This document shows positions 1 to 8,054 of a stretch of 15,796 bases of DNA, piece after piece; positions within the stretch are counted from its first letter, which is position 1; the number at the start of each line of letters is the position of its first letter. Origin of the DNA: Candidatus Parcubacteria bacterium (GTDB lineage: Bacteria > Patescibacteriota > Minisyncoccia > Phycocordibacterales > GCA-2747955); assembly GCA_027024305.1 (NCBI GenBank), contig JALVSO010000029.1, forward strand, positions 1-15,796, written 5' to 3'. The position numbers and the translations under genes are program-made. Under the pieces are notes generated by a model. That model saw only the letters and a program-made list of their open reading frames with translations, ran no database searches and was not told the DNA's origin.

Positions 1-156
1 TTCCAAAAAAGCTCTGCGCTCTTTTCAAAAATTTAATTCCCGTCAAAATGAAAAAATGAAGGTGCGTAATCTAAATCAAGGCTTTTTCATGAAGTCGGGG
101 GTTAAATTTTTGGAAAATAGGCGCTGTCATGAGATAGAGTTTTTTGGAAATGGTAT
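1..156. repeat. Palindromic dispersed repeat, copy 1 (5' end cut by window edge)
   Basis: These 156 bases match 8067-8222 without gaps, with 5 differences that I can count. The element is an imperfect long palindrome. Its left end (ATACCATTTCC then a run of A, seen complete only in copy 2) is the reverse complement of the right end at 146-156. Inner blocks also pair: the AAAAATTTAATTCCCG block near 27-42 with the CGGGGGTTAAATTTTT block near 96-111, and AATGAAAAAATG near 47-58 with CTTTTTCAT near 82-90. The centre, near 62-80, is unpaired. It has no coding potential that I accept. It looks like a MITE or another non-autonomous folded element, lying just upstream of the thrS promoter. Confidence 0.8.
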
Positions 157-189
157 AAGTTTCCGGCTTCTCGGTTGACAACTTTGTGT

Positions 190-195
190 TAAAAT
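190..195 (+). promoter_or_regulatory. thrS -10 box, leaderless configuration
   Basis: TAAAAT preceded by TGT gives an extended -10 (TGTTAAAAT). Only 7 bases separate it from the thrS ATG at 203, so the expected transcription start coincides with the start codon. The TTGACA at 175-180 is only 9 bases away, too close to serve as the -35 box for this -10. Confidence 0.6.
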
Positions 196-202
196 ACGTT
201 CT

Positions 203-1960
203 ATGAACAAAGATATAAATAAAGAAGAAAAAAATTTTAAGATTAGACACTCCCTGGCTCATATTTTGGCCATGGCTGTTTTGGATAAATATCCCGAGGC
301 TAAAATCAGCATCGGGCCGGTGGTGGAGAACGGTTTTTACTATGATATTGATTTTGGAGAAAATAAAATTTCCGATTCCGATTTGAAGGACTTCCAAAAA
401 AAGATGAAGAAAATTATTTCTCAAAAATTGGATTTTAAAAGAGAAGAGATTGACAAGGAGGAGGCTCTGAAAAAATTTAAAGGCAACCCGTACAAGGAGG
501 AATTGATAGAAGAGATTGCCGGGAATGGTGAAAAAATTACCATCTATAAGACCGGAGATAAATTTGAAGACCTCTGCGAGGGGCCCCATGTGGAGAACAC
601 GGCGGAAATTCCCACCGATGCTTTTAAACTGACCAAGATTGCCGGAGCCTACTGGCGGGGCGATGAAAAAAACAAGATGCTTACCCGAATCTACGGAATT
701 GCCTTTGAGAATGCCGATGAGTTAAAGGCCTACGAAGAAAGAATGAAGGAGGCGGAGAAGAGGGATCATCGGAAGATTGCCAAGGATTTGGAGCTCTTTA
801 TGATTTCCGAAGAGGTAGGAAAGGGATTACCTTTGTGATTACCCAATGGGGCTTTTGTTTATAGAAAGCTTCAGGAGTATATGTATGAGAAAGAGGTAAA
901 GGCCGGTTTTAAACATGTTGATACACCAATCATCACCAAAGAGGGTCTCTACAAAAAATCCGGCCATTTGGATCACTACCATGAGGATATGTATAACCCC
1001 ATGGATATTGAGGGGGAAAACTACTATCTGCGACCGATGAACTGTCCCCATCATCATCAGATTTTCAATCACAAGCCTTTGAGTTACCGTGATTTGCCAC
1101 TGCGCTTGGCCGAGTTCGGACAAGTTTACAGATTTGAAAGGTCGGGAAATCTAACCGGTATTATTCGGGCCAGGGGCTTTTGTCAAAATGACTCTCATAT
1201 TTATTGTGCCAAATCTCAATTAAAAGACGAGCTAACCGGAGTGATGAAGATGTTTGATGAGGTTTATTCGGATTTCGGTATTGATGATTATTGATTTAGG
1301 TTATCTCTGCCGGATGCGGAAAATAAAGAGAAGTATGGTTATTTGGATGATAAGGAAATGTGAGAAGAGTCGGCCCAGGTGGCTCGGGAAGTTATGGATG
1401 AGCTGGGGCTAAAATATGTGGAAGAGACGGGGGAGGCTGCTTTCTATGGACCAAAAATAGATGTGCAGATTAGGAATGTTTTTGGTAAGGAGGATACCAT
1501 TGCCACGGTGCAGATAGATTTCTATTCGGCTAAAAAATTTGATCTGGAATTTACCAACAAGGATGGTAAAAAGGAAAAGGTGGTTATAATTCACAGGGCC
1601 ATCATGGGGTCCTTTGAAAGATTCTTAGCTTTTTTCTTGGAGAAAACTGCCGGTAATTTGCCGTTCTGACTGGCACCGGTTCAGGTAAGTATTTTAACCG
1701 TGGGAGAATTTGCCAACGACTATGCCCGAAAAGTTTTTGAGGAATTGAAAAAAGACTATCGGGTGGAGCTGGACGATTCCAAGGATTCCTTTGGAAAGAA
1801 AGTCCGCAAAGCCAAGAAAATGAAATTACCCTATTTTATAATCATCGGACAGAAAGATATTGATGAAAATAAATTAACCCTGGAAAGCCGAGACAGCGGA
1901 GAATCAAAGCAAATTACTTTGGAAGAGTTAAAGGAAATTTTTGAGAAAGAGAATAGGTAA
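203..1960 (+). CDS. thrS: Threonyl-tRNA synthetase (ThrRS), UGA-recoded
   Basis: Charges tRNA-Thr with threonine in the cytoplasm. With TGA read as Trp it is one 585-residue frame. TGA codons at 836, 1292, 1361 and 1667 (residues 212, 364, 387, 489) sit in the family contexts GLPxWLP, YWxRLS, DDEMWE and PxWLAPVQ, where Trp is conserved. The editing domain has H16, H20, C125 and H129. The catalytic core has the MNCPHH zinc motif (C281), motif 2 with H332, and HRAIMGSFERF with H464; these match the three zinc ligands of the family. The C-terminal 90 residues are the anticodon-binding domain. The protein begins directly at the editing domain, so the roughly 60-residue N-terminal TGS domain of E. 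coli ThrRS is missing. ATG at 203 follows a -10 box closely. It ends in TAA and is followed 4 bases later by the DUF3800 gene. Confidence 0.97.
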
Positions 1961-1964
1961 AAAT

Positions 1965-2597
1965 ATGAAAGAAAAGGTAAAAAGAAAGTTTATTTTTGTT
2001 GATGAATCCGGTGACCCTGGTATTCCGGGAACTTCCGGTCATTTTGCATATAATATTTTAATGTTGGATGAAAATGACATACAATTTATAGAGAAAGAAT
2101 TAGCATATTTCAGATTTTATAATGAAAGTTATAAGGAGTTAAAAAAGTATACCAAGAATAATAAAATGTTGGTAGAGATGCTTAGAAAAATTTCCATGAG
2201 AAGCAATATCAGAACCTATTTTTTGTGGAAAAAAGATTTTACCGGAAGGATAAGGGGGGTGCGATTTAGAAATTTTATCTTAAAAAAATCATTGGAAAAG
2301 TTCTTTAATGAATATATTTATGAAAATTCACATTTTGATATAGAAAACATGCCGGTTTTTGAGATAGTTATAGATAGGTATCTTGATGGAAAAAATAAAG
2401 ATGTGGAAGAAATAAATTTAAAAAGATATTTAAATAGGGATAATAATTTACCAAAGTTTAATCATATAACAATGGTTGACTCTAGGTACACACCTGCAAT
2501 ACAAATTTTAGATATTGTTTCAGAGTATTTTTCTCATATAAAATATTCTGCAGGTAATAATAAAATCGGTATTAAGTTGGTAGAAATAAAAAAATAA
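1965..2597 (+). CDS. DUF3800 domain protein, putative RNase H-like nuclease
   Basis: A 210-residue protein of unknown role. The N-terminal FVDESGDPG strand and the C-terminal segment (MVDSRYTPAIQILDIVSEYF) are typical of DUF3800. Members of this family are predicted to have an RNase H-like fold with acidic residues that may bind metal; the candidates here are D and E of DESGD, D of EIVIDRY and D of MVDSRY. It starts at ATG 1965, only 4 bases after thrS, so it is probably co-transcribed. It is more AT-rich than its neighbours (frequent ATA, TTA and AAT codons) and has no TGA, its single Trp being TGG. This could mean recent acquisition, but one Trp is little evidence. No partner gene that would suggest a defence module is visible. 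Confidence 0.8.
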   Translation: MKEKVKRKFIFVDESGDPGIPGTSGHFAYNILMLDENDIQFIEKELAYFRFYNESYKELKKYTKNNKMLVEMLRKISMRSNIRTYFLWKKDFTGRIRGVRFRNFILKKSLEKFFNEYIYENSHFDIENMPVFEIVIDRYLDGKNKDVEEINLKRYLNRDNNLPKFNHITMVDSRYTPAIQILDIVSEYFSHIKYSAGNNKIGIKLVEIKK

Positions 2598-2600
2598 AAG

Positions 2601-2637
2601 AAAAGCCCGGATTTCGCTTTCTGCGCCCGGTGCTTTT
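2601..2637 (+). terminator. Hairpin after DUF3800 gene
   Basis: AAAAGCCCGG (2601-2610) pairs with CCGGTGCTTTT (2627-2637) with one bulged T. A small CGC/GCG stem lies inside the loop. It begins 3 bases after the DUF3800 stop and ends in a short T run, so it probably ends the thrS-DUF3800 transcript. Confidence 0.6.
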
Positions 2638-2654
2638 CCAACTAGTGATAAAAT

Positions 2655-2660
2655 TATAAT
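2655..2660 (+). promoter_or_regulatory. Candidate -10 box upstream of tlyA
   Basis: TATAAT follows the DUF3800 terminator and lies about 50-70 bases before the tlyA start. I see no clear -35 box. The region is AT-rich, so a chance match is possible. Confidence 0.35.
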
Positions 2661-2730
2661 ATATAAATTAAGATTTACAAGTTAAGAAAATAGAGAATGT
2701 TAATAACCAGTGGATAGTAGTTATAGTAAA

Positions 2731-3465
2731 ATGAAAAAAAGAGCCGATTTGTTTTTAAAGGAAAAGGGATATTTTGAATCCCGGAAAAAGGCGGCCGATG
2801 CCATTCGGGCCGGCTTGGTTTTTTTGGACGGAGAAAAAATAGACAAGGCTTCCAGGGAAATTGGCGAGGGAGAAGTTAAAGTTTTGGACGACGAGAGTTT
2901 AAAATATGTTTCCCGGGGTGCTCTGAAATTGGCCGGAGCTCAAAAGGAATGAGATTTGGATTTTCAAAACAAAATTGTTTTGGATTTGGGAGCTTCCACC
3001 GGTGGTTTCACCGACTTCCTTTTACAGCAGGGGGCCAAAAAGGTTTATGCCGTGGATGTGGGTTCCGGACAGCTTCATCAAAAACTCAGGAACGACCGAC
3101 GGGTTATAAATTTGGAAAAAACCGATGCCCGTTTTTTGAATCAAGAGCTTATTCCCGATAAAATAGATTTTGTGGTTTCCGACCTCTCCTTTATTTCCCT
3201 GATTAAAGTTTTCAAGCCCGTTTTTGAATTTCTGGGAAAGAGCTTTCAGGCGGTTCTGCTTTTTAAGCCCCAATTTGAAGTCGGTTTTGAAAATATTTCT
3301 CGGGGTGGTATTGTTAAGGATGAGAAAGTGGTTAAAGAAAAATTGGAAGAGGCCGAGAACTTTTTTAAATCTTTGGGTTTTAAAGTCTCTCGGACAAAAT
3401 CTCCCATCAGGGGCGGGGATGGTAATATTGAGTATTTATTTTATTTAAGAAATGAAAATAATTAG
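2731..3465 (+). CDS. tlyA: TlyA-type 16S/23S rRNA 2'-O-methyltransferase
   Basis: S4 plus FtsJ-fold methyltransferase. The family transfers methyl from SAM to ribose 2'-OH of rRNA; the exact targets here are inferred. It has 244 residues from ATG 2731. A GTG at 2710 would add 7 residues, but family members typically begin near MKKRxDLFL. The S4 RNA-binding domain covers about residues 1-60. The SAM motif (VLDLGASTGGFTD) is at 83-95. The KDKE catalytic tetrad is visible as K66 (SRGALK), D151 (VVSDLS), K179 (LFKPQ) and E234 (GNIEY). TGA at 2950 is residue 74 (Trp) in the linker between the domains. Its last 14 bases overlap the start of tsaC. It ends in TAG. Confidence 0.92.
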
Positions 3466-4021
3466 CTGAAAAGAATTATATAAAATTTCACTTTTGGACA
3501 GGCGAGGCTCGTCCGGGTTGGTTTTTCTTTTGCCCACGGATACGGTCTATGGTTTCCATGCCTCCGTTTACGATAAAAAGGCTCAGAGGAAAATTCGGGA
3601 AATAAAGAGGCGAGGGCAGAATAAAAGTTTCATTGTTTTGGTTTCTTCTTTGAAAGATTTGGAAGAGTTTTCGGTGGATTTGGGAGAACGAAAAAGAAAA
3701 TTTTTAAAAAGGATTTGACCGGGGCCCCATACGGTCATTTTGAAAATCGGAGAGAGAAAGTTTAAATATTTGACCAATGAAAATGGGGAAGTGGCTTTTA
3801 GAATTCCGGCGGAAAAAAGACTTTTGGAATTTATAAAAAAGTTTGGACCGCTGGTTTCCACTTCGGCCAATCTCTCCGGCCGGGAAGTTTTGGAATATGG
3901 GAAAGATTTGCAAAAAGAAGTGGAAAGAATTTGAGGAGAAGAGGCGGAAAAAATTGATTATGGCATTGAAAGTTACAAAAAGAAAGAAGAACCTTCTTTA
4001 ATTTTAAAGATTTTAAGATAA
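3452..4021 (+). CDS. tsaC: TsaC/YrdC/Sua5 threonylcarbamoyl-AMP synthase
   Basis: Makes threonylcarbamoyl-AMP for t6A37 modification of ANN-decoding tRNAs. It has 189 residues with TGA as Trp. The start is ATG 3452, inside the tlyA end. This yields the typical YrdC opening (MKIISWKELYKI), whose Trp at residue 6 is TGA 3467. Under the standard code the start would be misplaced to a downstream TTG at 3494. Seen motifs: LPTDTVYGF (nucleotide/threonine site), KRRGQNKSFIVLV, WPGPHTVIL with TGA 3716 as the family-conserved Trp (residue 89), FRIP, and the STSANLSG signature. A third TGA at 3932 is residue 161. The overlap with tlyA suggests translational coupling in a tRNA/rRNA modification operon. 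Ends in TAA. Confidence 0.93.
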
Positions 4022-4079
4022 AGATCGTCCGATCTAGATTGTAAGTTAAGCCCAAAACTTTTTTATCATTTTTTAGGAT

Positions 4080-4246
4080 CTGGATCCCGGATAGCTCTTT
4101 TTTGTTTTTGCTCGCAAGTTCGCAAACAAAAAAGGCTTCCGGGATGACGGCGACCTTCGGTCGCCGTCCGGGCGGCCACCTCCGGCGGCCACCCCTCTTA
4201 TAATTTGCCTCTTACAACTTCCAACTTGAATCGTCATCCCGGAAGC
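4080..4246. repeat. Nested inverted repeats with GC-rich core between convergent genes
   Basis: ATCCCGGATAGCTCTTTTTTG (4085 on, written here with a break after 20 bases: ATCCCGGATAGCTCTTTTTT, G) is the approximate reverse complement of the CAAAAAAGGCTTCCGGGAT block ending at 4146. GCTTCCGGGATGACG (4134-4148) is also an exact inverted match to CGTCATCCCGGAAGC (4232-4246). Between them lies CGGCGACC-TTC-GGTCGCCG (4148-4166), then two copies of GGCGGCCACC. CTGGATCCCGGATA at 4080-4093 recurs inverted at 9127-9140, so these are ends of a dispersed element. The rest of 4022-4319, between tsaC and the minus-strand gene, shows no gene. It may also act as a bidirectional terminator. Confidence 0.7.
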
Positions 4247-4319
4247 GAATTTTTCTTAAATTTTGTCTTTACGTCAAATTTTGAAAAAACTATGCTTTAG
4301 TTGAGGGCTGGTTTAATAA

Positions 4320-5615
4320 TTAAAAAACCAAAGCTGTTGGAAAGAAGGCCAGCATAGTGCCCAAGATTAAAATCAAAATTCCGGCCAAAAGAGTGGAGAG
4401 TTTGGAGTATTTTGCTCCAATCTGATAAAACTTTTTATAACCCCAAAGAGCCAGAGCGAAGACGATAATATCATCGGCCATATAAAATAGGGTGTAGATA
4501 AAAATATAGAATTGCTCCGTTCAGAAAGACAGATTATTTACATCCAGGGTTACGGTAAAGGTTTGGGGGATACCCAGGGAACAGGCCACCTCAATGACAT
4601 TGACCGAGAAAGCCAGAAGGAGAACCGAAAGAGCGGTTAGAATGGTTAGAGGTTTTTGAGATATTTCGGAAATTCGGGCCGATATTTTATTCTGTTGTTC
4701 GGCCGAGCTGGAATCGCAAACAAATTTCTTCCGGTTTTTTCATCACTTGTAGAGAAAGAAAATTCCGGCTCCGATGGCGAAAAGACCGATTAAAAAGGTA
4801 ACCAGTTCCTTGCTGGGCATAATCTTTCAAGCCGAGGATCAGAAAACCAAAATCAGATAATACATAATGGCTTCGGCCAAAATAAATATTCCGGCAATGA
4901 TGGCCATTTTTTTTCGACTCCCCACCTGGGAAAGAGCAATCAGAAAAGAGAGGAGAACCCACATGGCGCAGGGGTTAAAACCGTCAATAAAACCCAGGAC
5001 TGAAGAGAGGGTGAAAAGGGACATATCTTTGATTGAGATATTGTGGCCGAAAAATGAAACCTCTTCTTTTCTTTCAATTTCTATTTTCGGACTGCTTTCA
5101 TTTTCCGGCAAAAGACAGCCTTGGTCTTCCGAATTTAACTGACAGCCGGGGGCCGAGTTATCCAAATTTTTCTTATTTTGAGAATTGAGATAATAATCAA
5201 TGGAAAGGTTAAACTTTCCCGCCTTTTTGGCTTCTTCAACTTTTTTCAAAATTTGCTTTCCGCTGTTTTCCGGTTGATCAAAACCGACAATAATGGAATC
5301 ACCAATCAGGTTTAAAGGAGTGGAGGCGGAGAGTTTATATTTTTCAATGATTTGATTAAAGAGTTTTAGATTTTTTTCATCGGCGATGTCGTAACGCTTC
5401 AGATAAAAATCTTTTTCTTTCAGGGATGATAAAAATTTCAGCTCCGCTTGACAGTGGGCACAATCTTTTCTTTCAAAAAGATTTAGATAAACGATTTTTT
5501 CTTGGGGTCTCGTTTCTTTTTTCTCCGATTGGATAACTTTAAACCCCGCTCCCGCAGAGAAGGAAAATGAAAGGAGGAATAAAAAAAATCCCGATATAAT
5601 ATTTTTGATTTTCAT
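4320..5615 (-). CDS. Secreted thioredoxin-like domain fused to CcdA/DsbD-like membrane transporter
   Basis: A 431-residue protein likely to pass electrons across the membrane to extracytoplasmic thiols. It has a hydrophobic signal or anchor (residues 5-24), then a thioredoxin/glutaredoxin-like domain with CAHC at 52-55. It continues with a multi-pass membrane domain beginning with GFIDGFNPCAMW (C216). A second membrane cysteine (VACSLG, about C345) matches the two buried Cys of CcdA/DsbD. TGA at 4839-4841, 4827-4829, 4743-4745, 4740-4742 and 4521-4523 are Trp residues 259, 263, 291, 292 and 365. ATG 5615 is chosen because it starts the signal peptide. A longer frame from 5714 would translate a GC hairpin. 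A TATAAT lies 7 bases upstream. The VKOR gene next to it fits a shared disulfide pathway. Which partners it reduces is unknown. Confidence 0.88.
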
Positions 5616-5622
5616 TGCCGAT

Positions 5623-5628
5623 ATTATA
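5623..5628 (-). promoter_or_regulatory. -10 box of the thioredoxin-CcdA gene, leaderless configuration
   Basis: On the minus strand this is TATAAT with 7 bases before the ATG at 5615, so transcription should begin at or next to the start codon. No Shine-Dalgarno sequence is present. It implies this gene is transcribed separately from VKOR. Confidence 0.55.
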
Positions 5629-5657
5629 GCAGAAAGAGAGAAATTTTTGTTTTTTTG

Positions 5658-5716
5658 TTTGGATGGAAAAGGCGCGCGAGCTTCGCTCGCGCGCCCCACT
5701 CCACTTTCATCCAAAA
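5658..5716. terminator. Nested GC-rich hairpin between VKOR and the thioredoxin-CcdA gene
   Basis: Inner stem GGCGCGCGAGC (5671-5681) and GCTCGCGCGCC (5685-5695) is a perfect 11-bp stem with a 3-base loop. An outer pair TTTGGATG (5658-5665) and CATCCAAA (5709-5716) encloses it. It starts 2 bases past the VKOR stop, so it probably ends the VKOR transcript, although no strong T run follows on the minus strand. It resembles the GC-rich hairpins near 4148 and 7980. Confidence 0.55.
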
Positions 5717-5718
5717 CT

Positions 5719-6135
5719 CTAACTTTTCTTCAGGGCTTCCGAAAGGGACAAACCGAAAATTGTGATAATAATGGCCGAACAAAGAAGACAAAGGGGGCAA
5801 TAGGTTTCCAAAAGATATTCTTGGTAAATGTAGTAAGAATTAAAGAGAATTCCCAGACCGGACATTCAGGCCAAAATTTTAAAACCAAACCTTTTTTTCT
5901 TAGCAAAAGAAATCATAGCCACTAAAAAGATTATAGGATAGACTAAAAGAGCAACGGCCGGAAAGGGAAAACCCAAAAACATTGTTTCCGGTTGGCTAAA
6001 AGCTTTGGAACAGGAAAGGGTTTCCGAAATATCACAGAAAGATGAGCCGATGGCCGAATAGGCCACGGAAGTTAAATAGGCAGCGTTGATGGCTGCCACC
6101 ACAGCCAGTCCGGCGATAATTAAATATTTTTTCAT
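5719..6135 (-). CDS. Vitamin K epoxide reductase (VKOR) family protein
   Basis: An integral membrane oxidase of 138 residues. Bacterial VKOR reoxidises a DsbA-like thiol oxidase and passes electrons to quinone. An N-terminal membrane helix is followed by a loop with the conserved cysteine pair C34 and C42 (SCS), more helices, and the redox CPLC motif (C113, C116) near the C-terminal helix. TGA at 5866-5868 is Trp 90. ATG 6135 has a TATAAT 9 bases upstream. It ends in TAG. The next gene on the same strand carries a thioredoxin domain with CAHC, which may be its partner. No separate DsbA is visible in the window. Confidence 0.88.
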
Positions 6136-6144
6136 AACAATTTT

Positions 6145-6176
6145 ATTATAATACTTTTTTCATTTTTTGCTATAAT
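6145..6176. promoter_or_regulatory. Divergent promoters for VKOR (-) and DUF2207 (+)
   Basis: Within the 47-base gap there is a minus-strand TATAAT (6145-6150), 9 bases before the VKOR ATG, and a plus-strand TATAAT (6171-6176), 6 bases before the ATG at 6183. Both genes would therefore have leaderless or nearly leaderless mRNAs. Confidence 0.55.
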
Positions 6177-6182
6177 GAAAGA

Positions 6183-7964
6183 ATGAGAAAAATAATCACT
6201 TTTTTTATTATATTCTTTCTTTCTTTTGCCTTCTCTCGGGCCGAGAGTATAAAAAATTACAATATTAAAATAAATTTAAACCGGGATTCTTCTTTGGATA
6301 TTGAAGAAAATATAACGTATGATTTCGGTCAGAGTCAAAAGCATGGAATTTTTCGTTTTATTCCTCTGGTTTTTCAAGTAAAAGGTCAAGAAAAATGAGG
6401 AGGGCTTTTGGAAAGAGAAATTAAAATATCCGATTTAAGGGTTTTACGAAACGGTGGAAAGGAGCCCATTGCGGAGTTAGATGAGAAAGATTCCAACGGG
6501 AATTATTTTATAAAAATCGGATCGCCCCATAAAAGCTATCAAGGTATCCAAAAATACACCATCGGTTATAGGGTCAGGGGCTCTTTAAGATATTTTGAGG
6601 ATTTTGATGAAATCTATTGAAACGCCACCGGATTGGATTGGCCGGTAATTATTGAGCAAGCTCGGGTGGAATTGGGAAGCAATCTGCCGGAGTTGAAATT
6701 TGAGAAACCTTCCTGCTACCAAGGTCGATTAAAGTCTGCGGAAGCTTGCCAAGTAACCAAGGAGGGCGGTGGCAAAAATATTGTTTTTACGAGCACTCGT
6801 CCTTTAAACCCCGGTGAAGGTCTAACCGTTGCCGCCTCCTTTAAAAAAGGCCTGGTTAAGAAAGAAGAATTTTGAACTTTAAGCTCGGCCGGTTTCTGAG
6901 TTGGTTTTTTGTCTCTTTTGGCAGCACTTATCGGTGCCATGGTTTTTTATATCCGGTCTTTTTTGAACAAATATAATCCGCACAAGCCCGTAATCACCGT
7001 TTACTATCCCTACAAAAACTACCATCCGGCTCTAACCGGTTATCTTATTGATAAGAAATTTGATTCTTCCGATTTAACTGCCGGTATTTTAAATCTGGCT
7101 CAAAAGGGTTTCTTGGAAATTGAAAAATTGAAAGAAAGGACTTTTCTTTTTGGTCCGGATAATTATGAGTTTAGGGCCAAAGTGGAATATGATGATTTAA
7201 AAGACGATTTGGATAAACTTTTTTATAGTTTGATTTTTAAAAATGAAAAAGATCCAATTATAGACAGTAATCTAAGTTTTTTAAGAGCGGGTTTTCCTTG
7301 AGAATATGATGAAAAAGGCGAATTTAGGAAAAAAGTCAGGTTGTCAGATATCAGCGAGAGGGCTCGTGATGTTTTAAAAATCAAAAACCGAATTAATTCT
7401 TGGTTAAATTCTTATGCCTTGGATAACGCCATTATTGAAAAAAGTCAAAATCAACTTTTTTGAGTCGTGGCCGCTTTTATTTTTGCGGGAATCTTTGTTT
7501 CCGCTTCCTTTTTTCCGAAGTTGACCGGTCTGTTAATTCTTTTAGAGTTTTTGTCAATTATAGTAATTGCGGTAACTTCCTACAGATACACCAAAAAGGG
7601 TTGGGAAATAAAAAACAATTTGGAGGGCTTTAAAAAGTTTTTGTCTTTAACGGAAAAGGAAAGGATGGAATTTTTCAACGCCCCGGAGAAAAATCCCAAA
7701 GAATTTTTTGAATATTTACCCTACGCCATTGCCTTTGGAGTGGAAAAGAAGTGAGCCGAACAGTTTAAAAATACCCCCCTTGATAAACCGGAATGATACA
7801 AAGGAGCGGATAATTTTAGCGTCGGCGTTTTTGTGTCTGAACTGGATAATTTAAATTCTGAAATTCAATCGTCTATAGCCACGGCTGCTGCCAGTGGATC
7901 CGGTTCCGGAGGCGGTGGTTTTTCCGGCGGTGGAGCCGGAGGTGGTGGTGGGGGTTCTTGGTAA
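6183..7964 (+). CDS. DUF2207 membrane protein with Gly/Ser-rich C-terminus
   Basis: A 593-residue protein of unknown biochemical role. It has a signal peptide (residues 1-20), an extracytoplasmic DUF2207 domain (about 21-230), a membrane helix from about 237, a soluble segment, two further helices (about 427-475), and a final SGGGGFSGGGAGG-type tail ending in SW. That layout is typical of DUF2207/YgcG-like proteins in CPR genomes. Eight TGA codons (6396, 6618, 6873, 6897, 7299, 7461, 7752, 7794) are read as Trp. The last two give KKWAEQF and KPEWYKGAD, matching the family's W...PxWY pattern. Read under the standard code it would appear as six or more fragments. A LemA gene follows; LemA often accompanies such proteins. 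Confidence 0.9.
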
Positions 7965-7970
7965 GATTAA

Positions 7971-8015
7971 AAAAAAAGGGGTTGGGGCGGCGCCGCAGGC
8001 GCCGCCACCCCAACC
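7971..8015 (-). terminator. Strong GC hairpin facing the minus strand
   Basis: GGTTGGGG (7980-7987) pairs with CCCCAACC (8008-8015) and CGGCGCC (7988-7994) with GGCGCCG (7998-8004), with a 3-base bulge. A run of A precedes it on the plus strand and no T run follows. It therefore has the shape of an intrinsic terminator only when read on the minus strand. Both flanking genes are on the plus strand, so its function is unclear. It may also end the DUF2207 message. Confidence 0.5.
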
Positions 8016-8054
8016 ACCCTCTCGAGATAAAAAGTCCCAGCCATTCCCATGCAG

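Noticed and set aside
175..180. TTGACA as -35 box of thrS
   Set aside because: It is only 9 bases from the TAAAAT, too short for a -35/-10 pair.
71..589. Minus-strand 172-residue frame
   Set aside because: It runs antisense to thrS and through the palindromic repeat, with no domain pattern.
836..838. TGA codons as true stops, giving many split or pseudogenised genes
   Set aside because: The same interruption occurs in almost every gene, always at TGA, never at TAA or TAG, and usually where the family has Trp. Decay or sequencing error would not do this.
1361..1363. UGA = Gly (the Absconditabacteria/Gracilibacteria code)
   Set aside because: ThrRS, TsaC, AtpF, DUF2238 and rhodanese all need Trp at the TGA positions; Gly does not fit these motifs.
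2949..3161. Plus-strand frame inside tlyA
   Set aside because: It overlaps the SAM-binding region of tlyA in another frame and has no recognisable features.
3716..3718. UGA as selenocysteine
   Set aside because: There are several TGAs per gene, in proteins with no selenoprotein relatives and at Trp columns.
5616..5714. 33-residue N-terminal extension of the thioredoxin-CcdA gene from ATG 5714
   Set aside because: It would translate the GC hairpin and bury the signal peptide; the -10 box lies inside it, directly before ATG 5615.
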